NCBI GenBank assembly: GCA_031285415.1 | Contig: JAITWF010000034.1 | Span: 1-7,416, forward strand | Source: Deferribacteraceae bacterium | GTDB taxonomy: Bacteria; Chrysiogenota; Deferribacteres; Deferribacterales; JAISNW01 | DNA length: 7,416 nt | Direction of reading: 5' to 3' | Shown: positions 1-5,529 of the stretch, in pieces | How positions within the stretch are numbered: the first letter of the stretch is position 1 | How the letters are laid out: every line of letters starts with the position of its first letter | Made by a program: the position numbers and the translations under genes | Notes under the pieces: generated by a model | What the model saw: the letters and a program-made list of their open reading frames with translations, nothing else | Told to the model about the DNA's origin: nothing | Databases searched by the model: none

Positions 1-44
1 CCTCCCCCATAGGGGGAGGGTGCCCGAAGGGCGGGAGAGGGGTT
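1..44 (+). repeat. Two-hairpin palindromic repeat, copy 1 (left end cut by window)
   Basis: Hairpin A is CCTCCCCC (1-8), loop ATA, GGGGGAGG (12-19), a perfect 8-bp stem. After one T comes hairpin B, GCCC (22-25), loop GAA, GGGC (29-32), then the tail GGGAGAGGGGTT (33-44). The same layout occurs at 251-303 and, inverted, at about 315-367. The element starts 8 nt beyond the stop codon of the small gene at 53-235, on that gene's downstream side. It could act as an mRNA 3' stabiliser or a REP-like mobile palindrome. No run of T follows the stem on the minus strand, so it is not a classical intrinsic terminator. The true left boundary is not visible. Confidence 0.75.
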
Positions 45-52
45 CATATAAT

Positions 53-235
53 CTATTTATCTACACCATCTTTCTTCGCAAACATCTGGCACGGCATATT
101 CGAATTTTTAAACACCTCGAGCGACGGTATCATCTTCGACTTAAAGCCCAATGCGTCGCAAGCGTATGGAAACTTCGGCTGCCATGTTATTCGCAGATAT
201 TTACATTTAAAACAGTTTATCTTCTTATCTTTCAA
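53..235 (-). CDS. Small four-cysteine protein, probable metal-binding, TTG start
   Basis: The gene encodes 60 residues ending in TAG. Cysteines lie at 8, 11, 26 and 49 (CxxC, then C, then C), a spacing that suits one zinc or iron-sulfur site. The core reads CFKCKYLRITW, then PYACDALGFKSK, IPS, and CQMF. I recall this pattern (CxxCxYFxITWxPxxPYxCxAxGFKSxxxPS...C) as a conserved family of small uncharacterised proteins, sometimes labelled uracil-DNA glycosylase without support. The only usable start is TTG at 235-233: a TGA in the same frame lies two codons upstream, and no ATG or GTG precedes the first cysteine. AGG sits 7 nt before the TTG. Repeat copies flank it on both sides. Its role is unknown; regulatory or nucleic-acid binding is possible. 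The family memory could not be checked here. Confidence 0.72.
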   Translation of the reverse strand: MKDKKINCFKCKYLRITWQPKFPYACDALGFKSKMIPSLEVFKNSNMPCQMFAKKDGVDK

Positions 236-242
236 AGCTCAA

Positions 243-246
243 CCTA
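243..246 (-). promoter_or_regulatory. Shine-Dalgarno (TAGG) supporting the TTG start
   Basis: The minus strand reads TAGG followed by a 7-nt spacer and TTG (235-233). This is a short but well-placed ribosome binding site, and it is the main support for starting the 60-residue protein at TTG. The inner end of repeat copy 2 lies only about 5 nt further upstream, so folding of that repeat could affect access to this site. Confidence 0.5.
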
Positions 247-250
247 TATC

Positions 251-303
251 ACCCTCCCCTTGAGGGAGGGTCGAAAAAATAAATATTTTTTCGGGGAGGG
301 GTT
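251..303 (+). repeat. Two-hairpin palindromic repeat, copy 2
   Basis: Hairpin A is CCCTCCC (252-258), loop CTTGA, GGGAGGG (264-270). Hairpin B is CGAAAAAATA (272-281), loop AA, TATTTTTTCG (284-293), a perfect 10-bp A/T-rich stem. The tail is GGGAGGGGTT (294-303). Layout matches copy 1 (hairpin A, T, hairpin B, GGGAG..GGGGTT), but hairpin B is unrelated in sequence while still fully paired. The pyrimidine arm could pair either with the proximal GGGAGGG or with the distal GGGGAGGGG, so two alternative folds are possible. The element lies just upstream of the small gene at 53-235. Confidence 0.8.
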
Positions 304-314
304 GCAGGAAGATA

Positions 315-370
315 GCCCCCCACCGAATCGGACGTTGTCCTCTTCGACTCCCCCTCAAGGGGGGAGTGGT
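315..370 (-). repeat. Two-hairpin palindromic repeat, copy 3 (inverted)
   Basis: Plus-strand coordinates: hairpin A is ACTCCCCC (347-354), loop TCAAG, GGGGGAGT (360-367). Hairpin B spans 324-346: CGAA (324-327) pairs with TTCG (343-346) and GGAC (330-333) with GTCC (337-340). A 2x2 internal mismatch, GA opposite GA on the minus strand, separates the two stems. The purine tail GTGGGGGGC lies at 315-323 on the minus strand. Read on the minus strand the order is hairpin A, hairpin B, tail, as in copies 1 and 2. Hairpin A starts 10 nt past the stop of the 181-residue gene. No T-run follows, so an intrinsic terminator is not supported. Confidence 0.72.
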
Positions 371-376
371 AAAGCA

Positions 377-922
377 CTACTGAATCCTATTTGCTACCAA
401 GAACTGCATAAACCTGCGTGCGTCTGCAAGCCGAACGGTATCGGGCTGCGAGAGTAGCGTCAATGTGAAGATATTTAGCACATTTAACGATTTAAAGACA
501 AGTTTAAACTCCGTCAGCACCCTCTCCGCCTCCTCTGATATACTGCTAGGGAAGATTAGAGCGGCGTATCTTTGCATGCGATCGAGGTTGATCCCTCCAA
601 GCTCTTTATATGCAAATAGCTCTAGCCCCTGCCCAAGGTCGCAGTAGATCGACGCTGCCCACGCTGCCATGCGAGGATCGGGGTATAGTTTAGTGCAGAA
701 ATCTCGGCTATCGGTGTCTGTCCCCTTCGAGATAAGCCGCTGTGACGAGCTAGATAAGTCGTCTGCACCGATTATCTCTGCCAGATAATACTTGTTTTTA
801 TCGGGATAAACGATAACAATGTCAGGCTTGCTACCTCTGTAGTCAACTCCAGCCTTAAAAACCTGCAACCGCATCTTCTTCAGATTTTCTAGGGCAACTG
901 ACATTAATTTGCTTCGTTTCAT
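377..922 (-). CDS. Unrecognised 181-residue protein, possibly a degenerate PD-(D/E)XK-like fold
   Basis: The protein is soluble, with no signal peptide or membrane segment. Residues 33-51 read as two beta strands around a turn: PDIVIV (33-38) then YYLAEII (45-51). The placing of Asp34 and Glu49 resembles the core of PD-(D/E)XK nucleases, but the lysine expected two residues after the Glu is an isoleucine, so nuclease activity is doubtful. Residues 79-95 hold Trp88 and Cys94, and the C-terminal half looks helical. ATG at 922-920 is preceded by AGGGA (930-934) at 7 nt; that site overlaps the kdsD stop codon. The gene starts 10 nt after kdsD and is probably co-translated with it. I do not recognise a family, and the nuclease idea is only a shape-based guess. 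Confidence 0.75.
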   Translation of the reverse strand: MKRSKLMSVALENLKKMRLQVFKAGVDYRGSKPDIVIVYPDKNKYYLAEIIGADDLSSSSQRLISKGTDTDSRDFCTKLYPDPRMAAWAASIYCDLGQGLELFAYKELGGINLDRMQRYAALIFPSSISEEAERVLTEFKLVFKSLNVLNIFTLTLLSQPDTVRLADARRFMQFLVANRIQ

Positions 923-929
923 AATCTTG

Positions 930-934
930 TCCCT
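930..934 (-). promoter_or_regulatory. Shine-Dalgarno of the 181-aa gene, overlapping the kdsD stop
   Basis: AGGGA on the minus strand sits 7 nt upstream of ATG 922-920 and shares bases with the kdsD TAG (933-935). It supports the chosen start over the later ATG at codon 7, and suggests that ribosomes finishing kdsD help start the next gene. Confidence 0.6.
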
Positions 935-1904
935 ATGCTATTCCTGCCTTCAATAAGTCGTGTAAATGTATAATACCTACAGGTCTATTCATCTCATCTA
1001 CAGATAGTAGACTTGTGATTGTATGTCTCTGCATAATCGCCAACGCCTTTGCCGCTAGCTCGTTTGGTGCAATCGTCTTTGGGTTTGGGCTCATTATCTT
1101 ATCGATCGGTAGTGCGTCTATAGTGGTATACCGCTCCATCGAGCGGCGCAGGTCTCCATCGGTAACGATTCCGATAAGCTTACCCTCGTCATCCACAACG
1201 GCGGTACAGCCGAACCGTTTAGAGCTTATAGTGTATAAAAGCTCCTTCATCGACGTTTTCAGCGTTATCACTGGCAGCTCATCCGCTGTATGCCAGAGAT
1301 CTTGCACCGTTAGTAGAAGCTTGCGCCCAAGTGTGCCAGATGGATGTACCAGCGCAAAATCCTCCGCCTTAAAGTGGCGCTTCTCCACCAACGCTACAGC
1401 CAGTGCGTCGCCAAGGGCTAACGCTACAGTGGTGCTGCTTGTAGGGGCGAGATTCATCGGACAAGCCTCTTTCTCTATAAATCCATTTATAACTGCGTCG
1501 CTCTTCTGCGCCAGCGTTGAGTTTATATTGCCAACGATAGAGATAAGTGGTAGCTCAAGCCGTTTTATAATCGGTAGGACTCGCTTTATCTCCTCTGTCT
1601 CGCCGCTATACGATAGTGCGATAACGACATCGCCACGCACGAGCATTCCGAGGTCGCCATGCACCCCTTCGGCAGGGTGCATAAAGAATGATGGAGTGCC
1701 GGTGCTTGATAGCGTTGCGGCGATCTTCTGGGCGATATGCCCCGATTTTCCCATCCCTGTCACCACAATCCGCCCCTTGCAGCTATAGATCAGCGCTATA
1801 GCCTTCACGAAGCTGTCGTTTAGCAGTTCAGAGGCTCTATGTAGTGCGTCTCTCTCTATAATTAAGGTCTGTTTGCCTATCGCTAGTATATCTGAATCAG
1901 TCAT
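933..1904 (-). CDS. kdsD: Arabinose-5-phosphate isomerase (KdsD/KpsF family)
   Basis: It interconverts ribulose-5-phosphate and arabinose-5-phosphate, the first step towards Kdo, in the cytoplasm. The protein has 323 residues, the normal family length. The N-terminal SIS domain (about 30-180) carries TGMGKSGH (49-56), HPAEGVHGDLGM (76-87), SYSGETEE (98-105), CPMNLAPTSST (148-158) and HPSGTLGRKL (187-196). Lys53, Glu105, Glu146 and His187 match the residues known as catalytic in E. coli KdsD with a constant offset. Two CBS domains follow (about 205-262 and 270-323), the second ending in VGIIHLHDLLKAGIA. ATG overlaps the end of pyrG by 8 nt, with AGGGA (1913-1917) at 8 nt. Its position beside kdsB supports KdsD over the gutQ paralogue. 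Confidence 0.96.
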   Translation of the reverse strand: MTDSDILAIGKQTLIIERDALHRASELLNDSFVKAIALIYSCKGRIVVTGMGKSGHIAQKIAATLSSTGTPSFFMHPAEGVHGDLGMLVRGDVVIALSYSGETEEIKRVLPIIKRLELPLISIVGNINSTLAQKSDAVINGFIEKEACPMNLAPTSSTTVALALGDALAVALVEKRHFKAEDFALVHPSGTLGRKLLLTVQDLWHTADELPVITLKTSMKELLYTISSKRFGCTAVVDDEGKLIGIVTDGDLRRSMERYTTIDALPIDKIMSPNPKTIAPNELAAKALAIMQRHTITSLLSVDEMNRPVGIIHLHDLLKAGIA

Positions 1905-3516
1905 CTTTATTATCCCTGTTCGACTTAAATTTATACGCCTCTTCTACGAACGATATAAATAGTGGGTGTGGGTTCAAAGGTCTAGATTTATACTCTGGCA
2001 GATATTGGCACGCCAAAAACCATCTATGATTCTTTAGCTCCACGATATCTACAAAGTTTTTCTTTGTATCAACGCCTGTAATGGACATGCCAGCGTCAGA
2101 GAGAGTCTTCTTATAGGTGTTATTAAACTCAAGACGGTGGCGGTGGCGCTCTGATATTATCTCTTTGCCGTAGATCTTGTACGCAAGGCTAGCGGTATTC
2201 AGCTTTGTGGAGTATGCACCCACTCGCATTGCTCCAGCCTCAAAGGATGGGTTAGAGTTGCTATCGATATATGTGATAATCGGATCTGGCGTTTTGCTCG
2301 TTACCTCGACGCTATCCGCCTTTTCGATCTTCATCACGTTGCGAGCGTACTCGATGATAGCGCACTGCATACCCATACTGCCAAGTCCGAAGAACGGTAC
2401 ATCGTTTAGACGAGCAAACTGCGTCGCTCTGATCTTGCCGATCATCCCCCTTTCGCCAAATCCAGCAGGGATCATAACGCCATCGAGATCTTTTAGCTTC
2501 TCGCTAACGTTCTTATCGGTCAGGTCGTCTGCCAAGATCCAGCGGATCTTTACATCGATATTATTGGCGATCCCACCGTGGCAGATCGACTCTGCAAGGC
2601 TTATATATGCGTCTTTTGTAGCGACATACTTCCCTACAACGCCTATTGTAACGAAATCTTTTGGCTGTTCGATCTTCTTGATCAGCTCCTCCCATGCGGA
2701 GAGGTCTGTTGGACGGTCATCTAGCTTTAGCTTGTTTATAAGTACATCGCTAGAGCCCTCTTTGTACATATTGAGGATAACTCTATATAGTGGAGAGGTG
2801 TCTAATGCGCTAACGACAGCCTCTTTTTTAACGTTGCAAAATAGTGCTAACTTATTGCGCAGATCATCATCTAGCGCAATTTCACTGCGGCATACGAGCA
2901 TATCGGGGGTGATTCCGATCTCACGTAATTTCTGCACAGAGTGCTGTGTTGGTTTAGTTTTAAGCTCTCCAGCTGTTTTAACGTAGAATAGCGGTGTTAC
3001 GTGGACGTACGCCACATTGTCGTCGCCGAGGTCGAAGCGAAGCTGACGTATCGCCTCGAGGAACGGCTGCCCCTCGATGTCGCCAACGGTGCCACCGATC
3101 TCGACAAGCACGATATCGTACCGTTCAGAGTCGTTAATCACCCAATGCTTGATCTCGTCGGTTATATGAGGGATCACCTGCACGGTTTTCCCTTTAAAGA
3201 AGTCGTTTCGCTCCTTCTCGATGATATTATAGTATACGAAGCCGCTTGTGAGGTCGCAGTATCTATCGGTGTTTGTATCGATAAATCGTTCGTAGTGACC
3301 GAGATCGAGATCCCCTTCACCGCCATCCTCCGTTACGAATACCTCTCCATGCTCCTTCGGACTCATCATGCACGGATTGAAGTTCAGGTATGGGTCGAAC
3401 TTTTTTATTATAACAGACCGCCCCTGAGCTTTAAAGATCGCCCCAAGCGACGCCGCCGTTATCCCCTTACCTAACGATGATAGCACCCCACCAGTCACAA
3501 ATACAAACTTAGCCAT
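1897..3516 (-). CDS. pyrG: CTP synthase with a disrupted glutaminase active site
   Basis: CTP synthase aminates UTP to CTP using ATP, with ammonia from its own glutaminase domain. The protein has 539 residues, full length. Synthetase domain (about 1-265): SSLGKG (13-18), HGEVF (56-60), DLDLGHYERF (69-78, Asp71), QVIPHITDEIK (113-123), EIGGTVGDIE (139-148, Glu139), KTKPTQHSV (186-194). GATase domain (about 290-530): the nucleophile loop reads PFFGLGSMGMQ (374-384) instead of PFLGICLGMQ, so Cys is lost and one residue gained. ACQYLPEY (502-509) has Leu506 where His is expected, keeping Glu508. PAGFG (350-354) replaces PGGFG. Residues 45-53 (NFNPCMMSP) also depart from NVDPGTMSP. No frameshift is present. 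AGGAG lies 9 nt before ATG. It overlaps kdsB and kdsD by 8 nt each. Ammonia-dependent CTP synthesis is my inference. Confidence 0.95.
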   Translation of the reverse strand: MAKFVFVTGGVLSSLGKGITAASLGAIFKAQGRSVIIKKFDPYLNFNPCMMSPKEHGEVFVTEDGGEGDLDLGHYERFIDTNTDRYCDLTSGFVYYNIIEKERNDFFKGKTVQVIPHITDEIKHWVINDSERYDIVLVEIGGTVGDIEGQPFLEAIRQLRFDLGDDNVAYVHVTPLFYVKTAGELKTKPTQHSVQKLREIGITPDMLVCRSEIALDDDLRNKLALFCNVKKEAVVSALDTSPLYRVILNMYKEGSSDVLINKLKLDDRPTDLSAWEELIKKIEQPKDFVTIGVVGKYVATKDAYISLAESICHGGIANNIDVKIRWILADDLTDKNVSEKLKDLDGVMIPAGFGERGMIGKIRATQFARLNDVPFFGLGSMGMQCAIIEYARNVMKIEKADSVEVTSKTPDPIITYIDSNSNPSFEAGAMRVGAYSTKLNTASLAYKIYGKEIISERHRHRLEFNNTYKKTLSDAGMSITGVDTKKNFVDIVELKNHRWFLACQYLPEYKSRPLNPHPLFISFVEEAYKFKSNRDNKDD

Positions 3517-4240
3517 TATGTAAAACTCCTGAATATTGCTCTGCCGCTACTAGATCCTCTGGTGTATCAACGGAGACAGGCTCGTATGCTGTCTTTATCA
3601 CCTTGATTCGCACGCCATTCTCTAACGCCCTTAGCTGCTCAAGGCTCTCCGCCTGTTCGAGCGGAGTTTTCCCTAACTGTGCGTATCTCAATAGGAACTT
3701 CCTACGAAATCCGTAGATCCCTATATGTCTATATCTGATAGGGTTTATATTGCCATCCCTATCAAACGGTATCGGTAGACGTGAAAAGTATAGAGCGTTG
3801 CCGTTAGAATCCATCACAACCTTGACGTGTGATGGATTTTGCGCCATCGCCTCATCTTTAAACGCTACGCAGGCGGTAATCATCTCTAGAGAGGGATCAC
3901 GCTCAAGCTCCGCAATCCACTCATCTATACGTGAGGGCGGTATAATCGGCTCATCGCCCTGCACATTTATTACTATATCATCGTTAATATTTTTTGCAAC
4001 ATATGCCACACGATCTGTGCCAGTTGCTAGCTCCGATGGACTCATAACGCACTCGGCTCTCGTTGTGCGCACAGCCTCTGCAATACGCTCGTCGTCGGTA
4101 ACGACCACTACACGATCTGCCTTAGATTGCAAACATCTCTGCGCAACTAGATTTACCATAGGGGTGCCGCCGATCAGGGCTAACGCCTTGCCGATAAATC
4201 TGCTGGAGGCGTATCGGGCTGGAATGATCACTGTACTCAT
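3509..4240 (-). CDS. kdsB: 3-deoxy-manno-octulosonate cytidylyltransferase (CMP-Kdo synthetase)
   Basis: It joins Kdo to CMP from CTP, giving the activated sugar for lipid A-core assembly; Mg-dependent and cytoplasmic. The protein has 243 residues, the usual length. Visible motifs: IPARYASSRFIGKAL (6-20, with Arg9, Arg14 and Lys18), TGTDRV (73-78), INVQGDEPIIP (91-101, Asp96 as metal ligand), HVKVV and ALYFSRLPIP, RHIGIYGFR, LEQLR, and VDTPEDL (224-230, Asp225 as second acidic ligand). The first motif is normally RLPGKPL or RFPGKPL; here both prolines are replaced (FIGKAL). AAAGGA (4251-4256) lies 10 nt before ATG. The stop lies inside the first codons of pyrG, whose CTP product is its substrate. 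Identification is secure. Confidence 0.96.
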   Translation of the reverse strand: MSTVIIPARYASSRFIGKALALIGGTPMVNLVAQRCLQSKADRVVVVTDDERIAEAVRTTRAECVMSPSELATGTDRVAYVAKNINDDIVINVQGDEPIIPPSRIDEWIAELERDPSLEMITACVAFKDEAMAQNPSHVKVVMDSNGNALYFSRLPIPFDRDGNINPIRYRHIGIYGFRRKFLLRYAQLGKTPLEQAESLEQLRALENGVRIKVIKTAYEPVSVDTPEDLVAAEQYSGVLHNG

Positions 4241-4287
4241 AAGTTTTATATCCTTTTAAGCGACTCTATCATATAGCTAATGAAAAA
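4241..4287 (-). other. 47-nt gap between nfeD and kdsB
   Basis: This is the only substantial gap in the run from the enzyme I gene to the 181-residue gene, so it is the likeliest site for an internal promoter for the kdsB-pyrG-kdsD group. A TATGAT-like box is present on the minus strand, but nothing resembling TTGACA lies at the right distance, so I do not call a promoter. The kdsB ribosome binding site occupies 4251-4256. Confidence 0.35.
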
Positions 4288-5529
4288 TCATCCCCTCTTT
4301 ACAGTTAGCGTCATATTTTCTGACGAGGTAACAGTAACCTGCTCGTCCTTCTGATACTCAGTATCCGAAACGGCACTCCAGATCTCCCCATTGAGGTAAA
4401 CCTTCCCACTTGTACCGCTCCACTGCATTACTGTGGCATGCTCGCCCACGATATCGTTCATTCCGCCGACAGGCTTGCGTCTGAAATCTCTCACCACAAG
4501 CCTACCGACAGCCATAATTAATCCTGCCGTCATCGCCGATAGTAGCACCAGAAGCCAGATCGAAACTGCTACCCCTTGGCTACCGACGGTATCAAAGAGC
4601 AATCTCGAGCCACCTGCGATCGCAGCGATCCCTGCAATCGAGAGAAGCCCAAAGCTTGTAATAAAGATCTCCGCAATAAGTAGGGCGATACCGCATAGGA
4701 TCAGGAGAACTCCCAACATATTTATCGGTATAAAGTTCGCCCCGATCATGAATAGCAGCAGCGACACGATCCCGATCGCCGCAAATACAAACGTTCCTGG
4801 TGCCTTAATCTCCAAGAAGATCATAAATATACCGAGTAGAAAGAGTAGCACCATCAGATTTGGATCCGATAGCGTAAAGGAGATCTTCTCTAGCATCGTT
4901 GGTGCGATCTCCTGCTTCACTAGCGGCGTAGCTGGCTTCAGTGCGTCGTTCAGCATAGACAGAAGCTCGTCGTCTGTATTGAGTATATGATCTATAATAT
5001 TTGCCTCTAGAGCCTCTGTGGCGGTGAGGCTATCGGATTCTGTTACCATCAGGATCGCCTGTTCGACGTTTCTGCCACGCTTCTCCGCTATAGACTGCAT
5101 AAAGCTGACGGCGTCGTTTGTGGCTTTATCACGCATATCCCCCTTGATATCAGCCCCTGTCATATCCACAGGGTGTGCGGCACCGATATTGGATCCATCC
5201 GACATTACGGCGTAATCGGCGGCGAGTGTGATGAATGCGCCAGCTGAGCCTGCATGTGCCCCTTGTGGAGCCACAAAAACCACTACAGGCACAGGGCTTT
5301 CAAGAATCTCCTGCACGATAAGCCTTGTATCCTCCAGCACGCCGCCGGGGGTATCAAGCTTGATTACAAAGGCTGTAGCGTTGTCGTTTATAGCTTTCTG
5401 TAGCCCATTCTGCACAAATTTATGTGTCGCAGAGGTGATTACGCCATCGACCGTCGCAAAGTAGACCGTTCCCGCATAAGCGTTGAACGATATTAATAGG
5501 ATAAACAGAATTTTAGCTAAATGTTTCAT
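4288..5529 (-). CDS. Membrane-bound ClpP-class serine protease, long-form NfeD family
   Basis: Long NfeD proteins combine a periplasmic Ser-Lys protease with membrane helices and a C-terminal OB-fold domain. They are thought to process membrane proteins together with stomatin-like partners. The 413 residues show a signal peptide (1-19, SFNAYA then GTV), then the protease domain to about 200. DTPGG lies at 59-63, GAHAGSAGAF at 90-99 with Ser95 as predicted nucleophile, SNIGAAHPVD at 113-122, and Lys135 in DKATND as predicted base. Hydrophobic segments lie at about 224-241, 247-263, 271-290, 294-311 and 320-342. The NfeD OB domain (about 355-413) carries GEHATV, GKVYLNGEIWSA and VTVTS. ATG overlaps the trmB stop in ATGA, with AAGGTG (5535-5540) at 5 nt. 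No stomatin or slipin gene is adjacent. Confidence 0.92.
   Translation of the reverse strand: MKHLAKILFILLISFNAYAGTVYFATVDGVITSATHKFVQNGLQKAINDNATAFVIKLDTPGGVLEDTRLIVQEILESPVPVVVFVAPQGAHAGSAGAFITLAADYAVMSDGSNIGAAHPVDMTGADIKGDMRDKATNDAVSFMQSIAEKRGRNVEQAILMVTESDSLTATEALEANIIDHILNTDDELLSMLNDALKPATPLVKQEIAPTMLEKISFTLSDPNLMVLLFLLGIFMIFLEIKAPGTFVFAAIGIVSLLLFMIGANFIPINMLGVLLILCGIALLIAEIFITSFGLLSIAGIAAIAGGSRLLFDTVGSQGVAVSIWLLVLLSAMTAGLIMAVGRLVVRDFRRKPVGGMNDIVGEHATVMQWSGTSGKVYLNGEIWSAVSDTEYQKDEQVTVTSSENMTLTVKRG

Larger units (their letters stand above)
236..376. other. Intergenic block between the 181-aa and 60-aa genes
   Basis: These 141 nt are almost filled by repeat copies 2 and 3, lying tail to tail with about 11 nt between them (304-314). 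I see no sigma70-type promoter with both boxes. If the small gene has its own promoter, it would have to lie within or beside the repeats. Otherwise the gene is read through from the upstream operon. Confidence 0.6.

Noticed and set aside
347..367. Hairpin after the 181-residue gene as an intrinsic terminator
   Set aside because: The stem is strong, but no T-run follows on the minus strand, and the structure is explained by the repeat family. Some effect on termination is not excluded.
1..376. Repeats as a CRISPR array
   Set aside because: The copies are self-complementary, vary in sequence, differ in orientation and are separated by a coding region; there are no regular unique spacers.
20..457. 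145-codon open frame on the plus strand
   Set aside because: It runs through repeat copies, across the antisense of the small cysteine gene and into the antisense of the 181-residue gene. Its protein has no recognisable motif and parts are translated hairpins.
1015..1788. 257-codon open frame on the plus strand
   Set aside because: Wholly antisense to kdsD, whose motifs and catalytic residues are clear. The frame is Ser/Thr/Ile-rich, typical of a shadow frame.
2177..2986. 269-codon open frame on the plus strand
   Set aside because: Antisense to pyrG, low-complexity Ser/Ile composition, no family motif.
3001..3474. 157-codon open frame on the plus strand with less biased composition
   Set aside because: It lies opposite the most conserved part of the PyrG synthetase domain and shows no motif of its own.
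1897..3516. pyrG as a pseudogene or frameshifted copy
   Set aside because: The frame is full length at 539 residues, with a strong ribosome site, intact overlaps with both neighbours and conserved residues on both sides of each altered motif. Altered function fits better than decay.
4433..4990. 185-codon open frame on the plus strand
   Set aside because: Antisense to the NfeD membrane segments; composition is that of a shadow frame.
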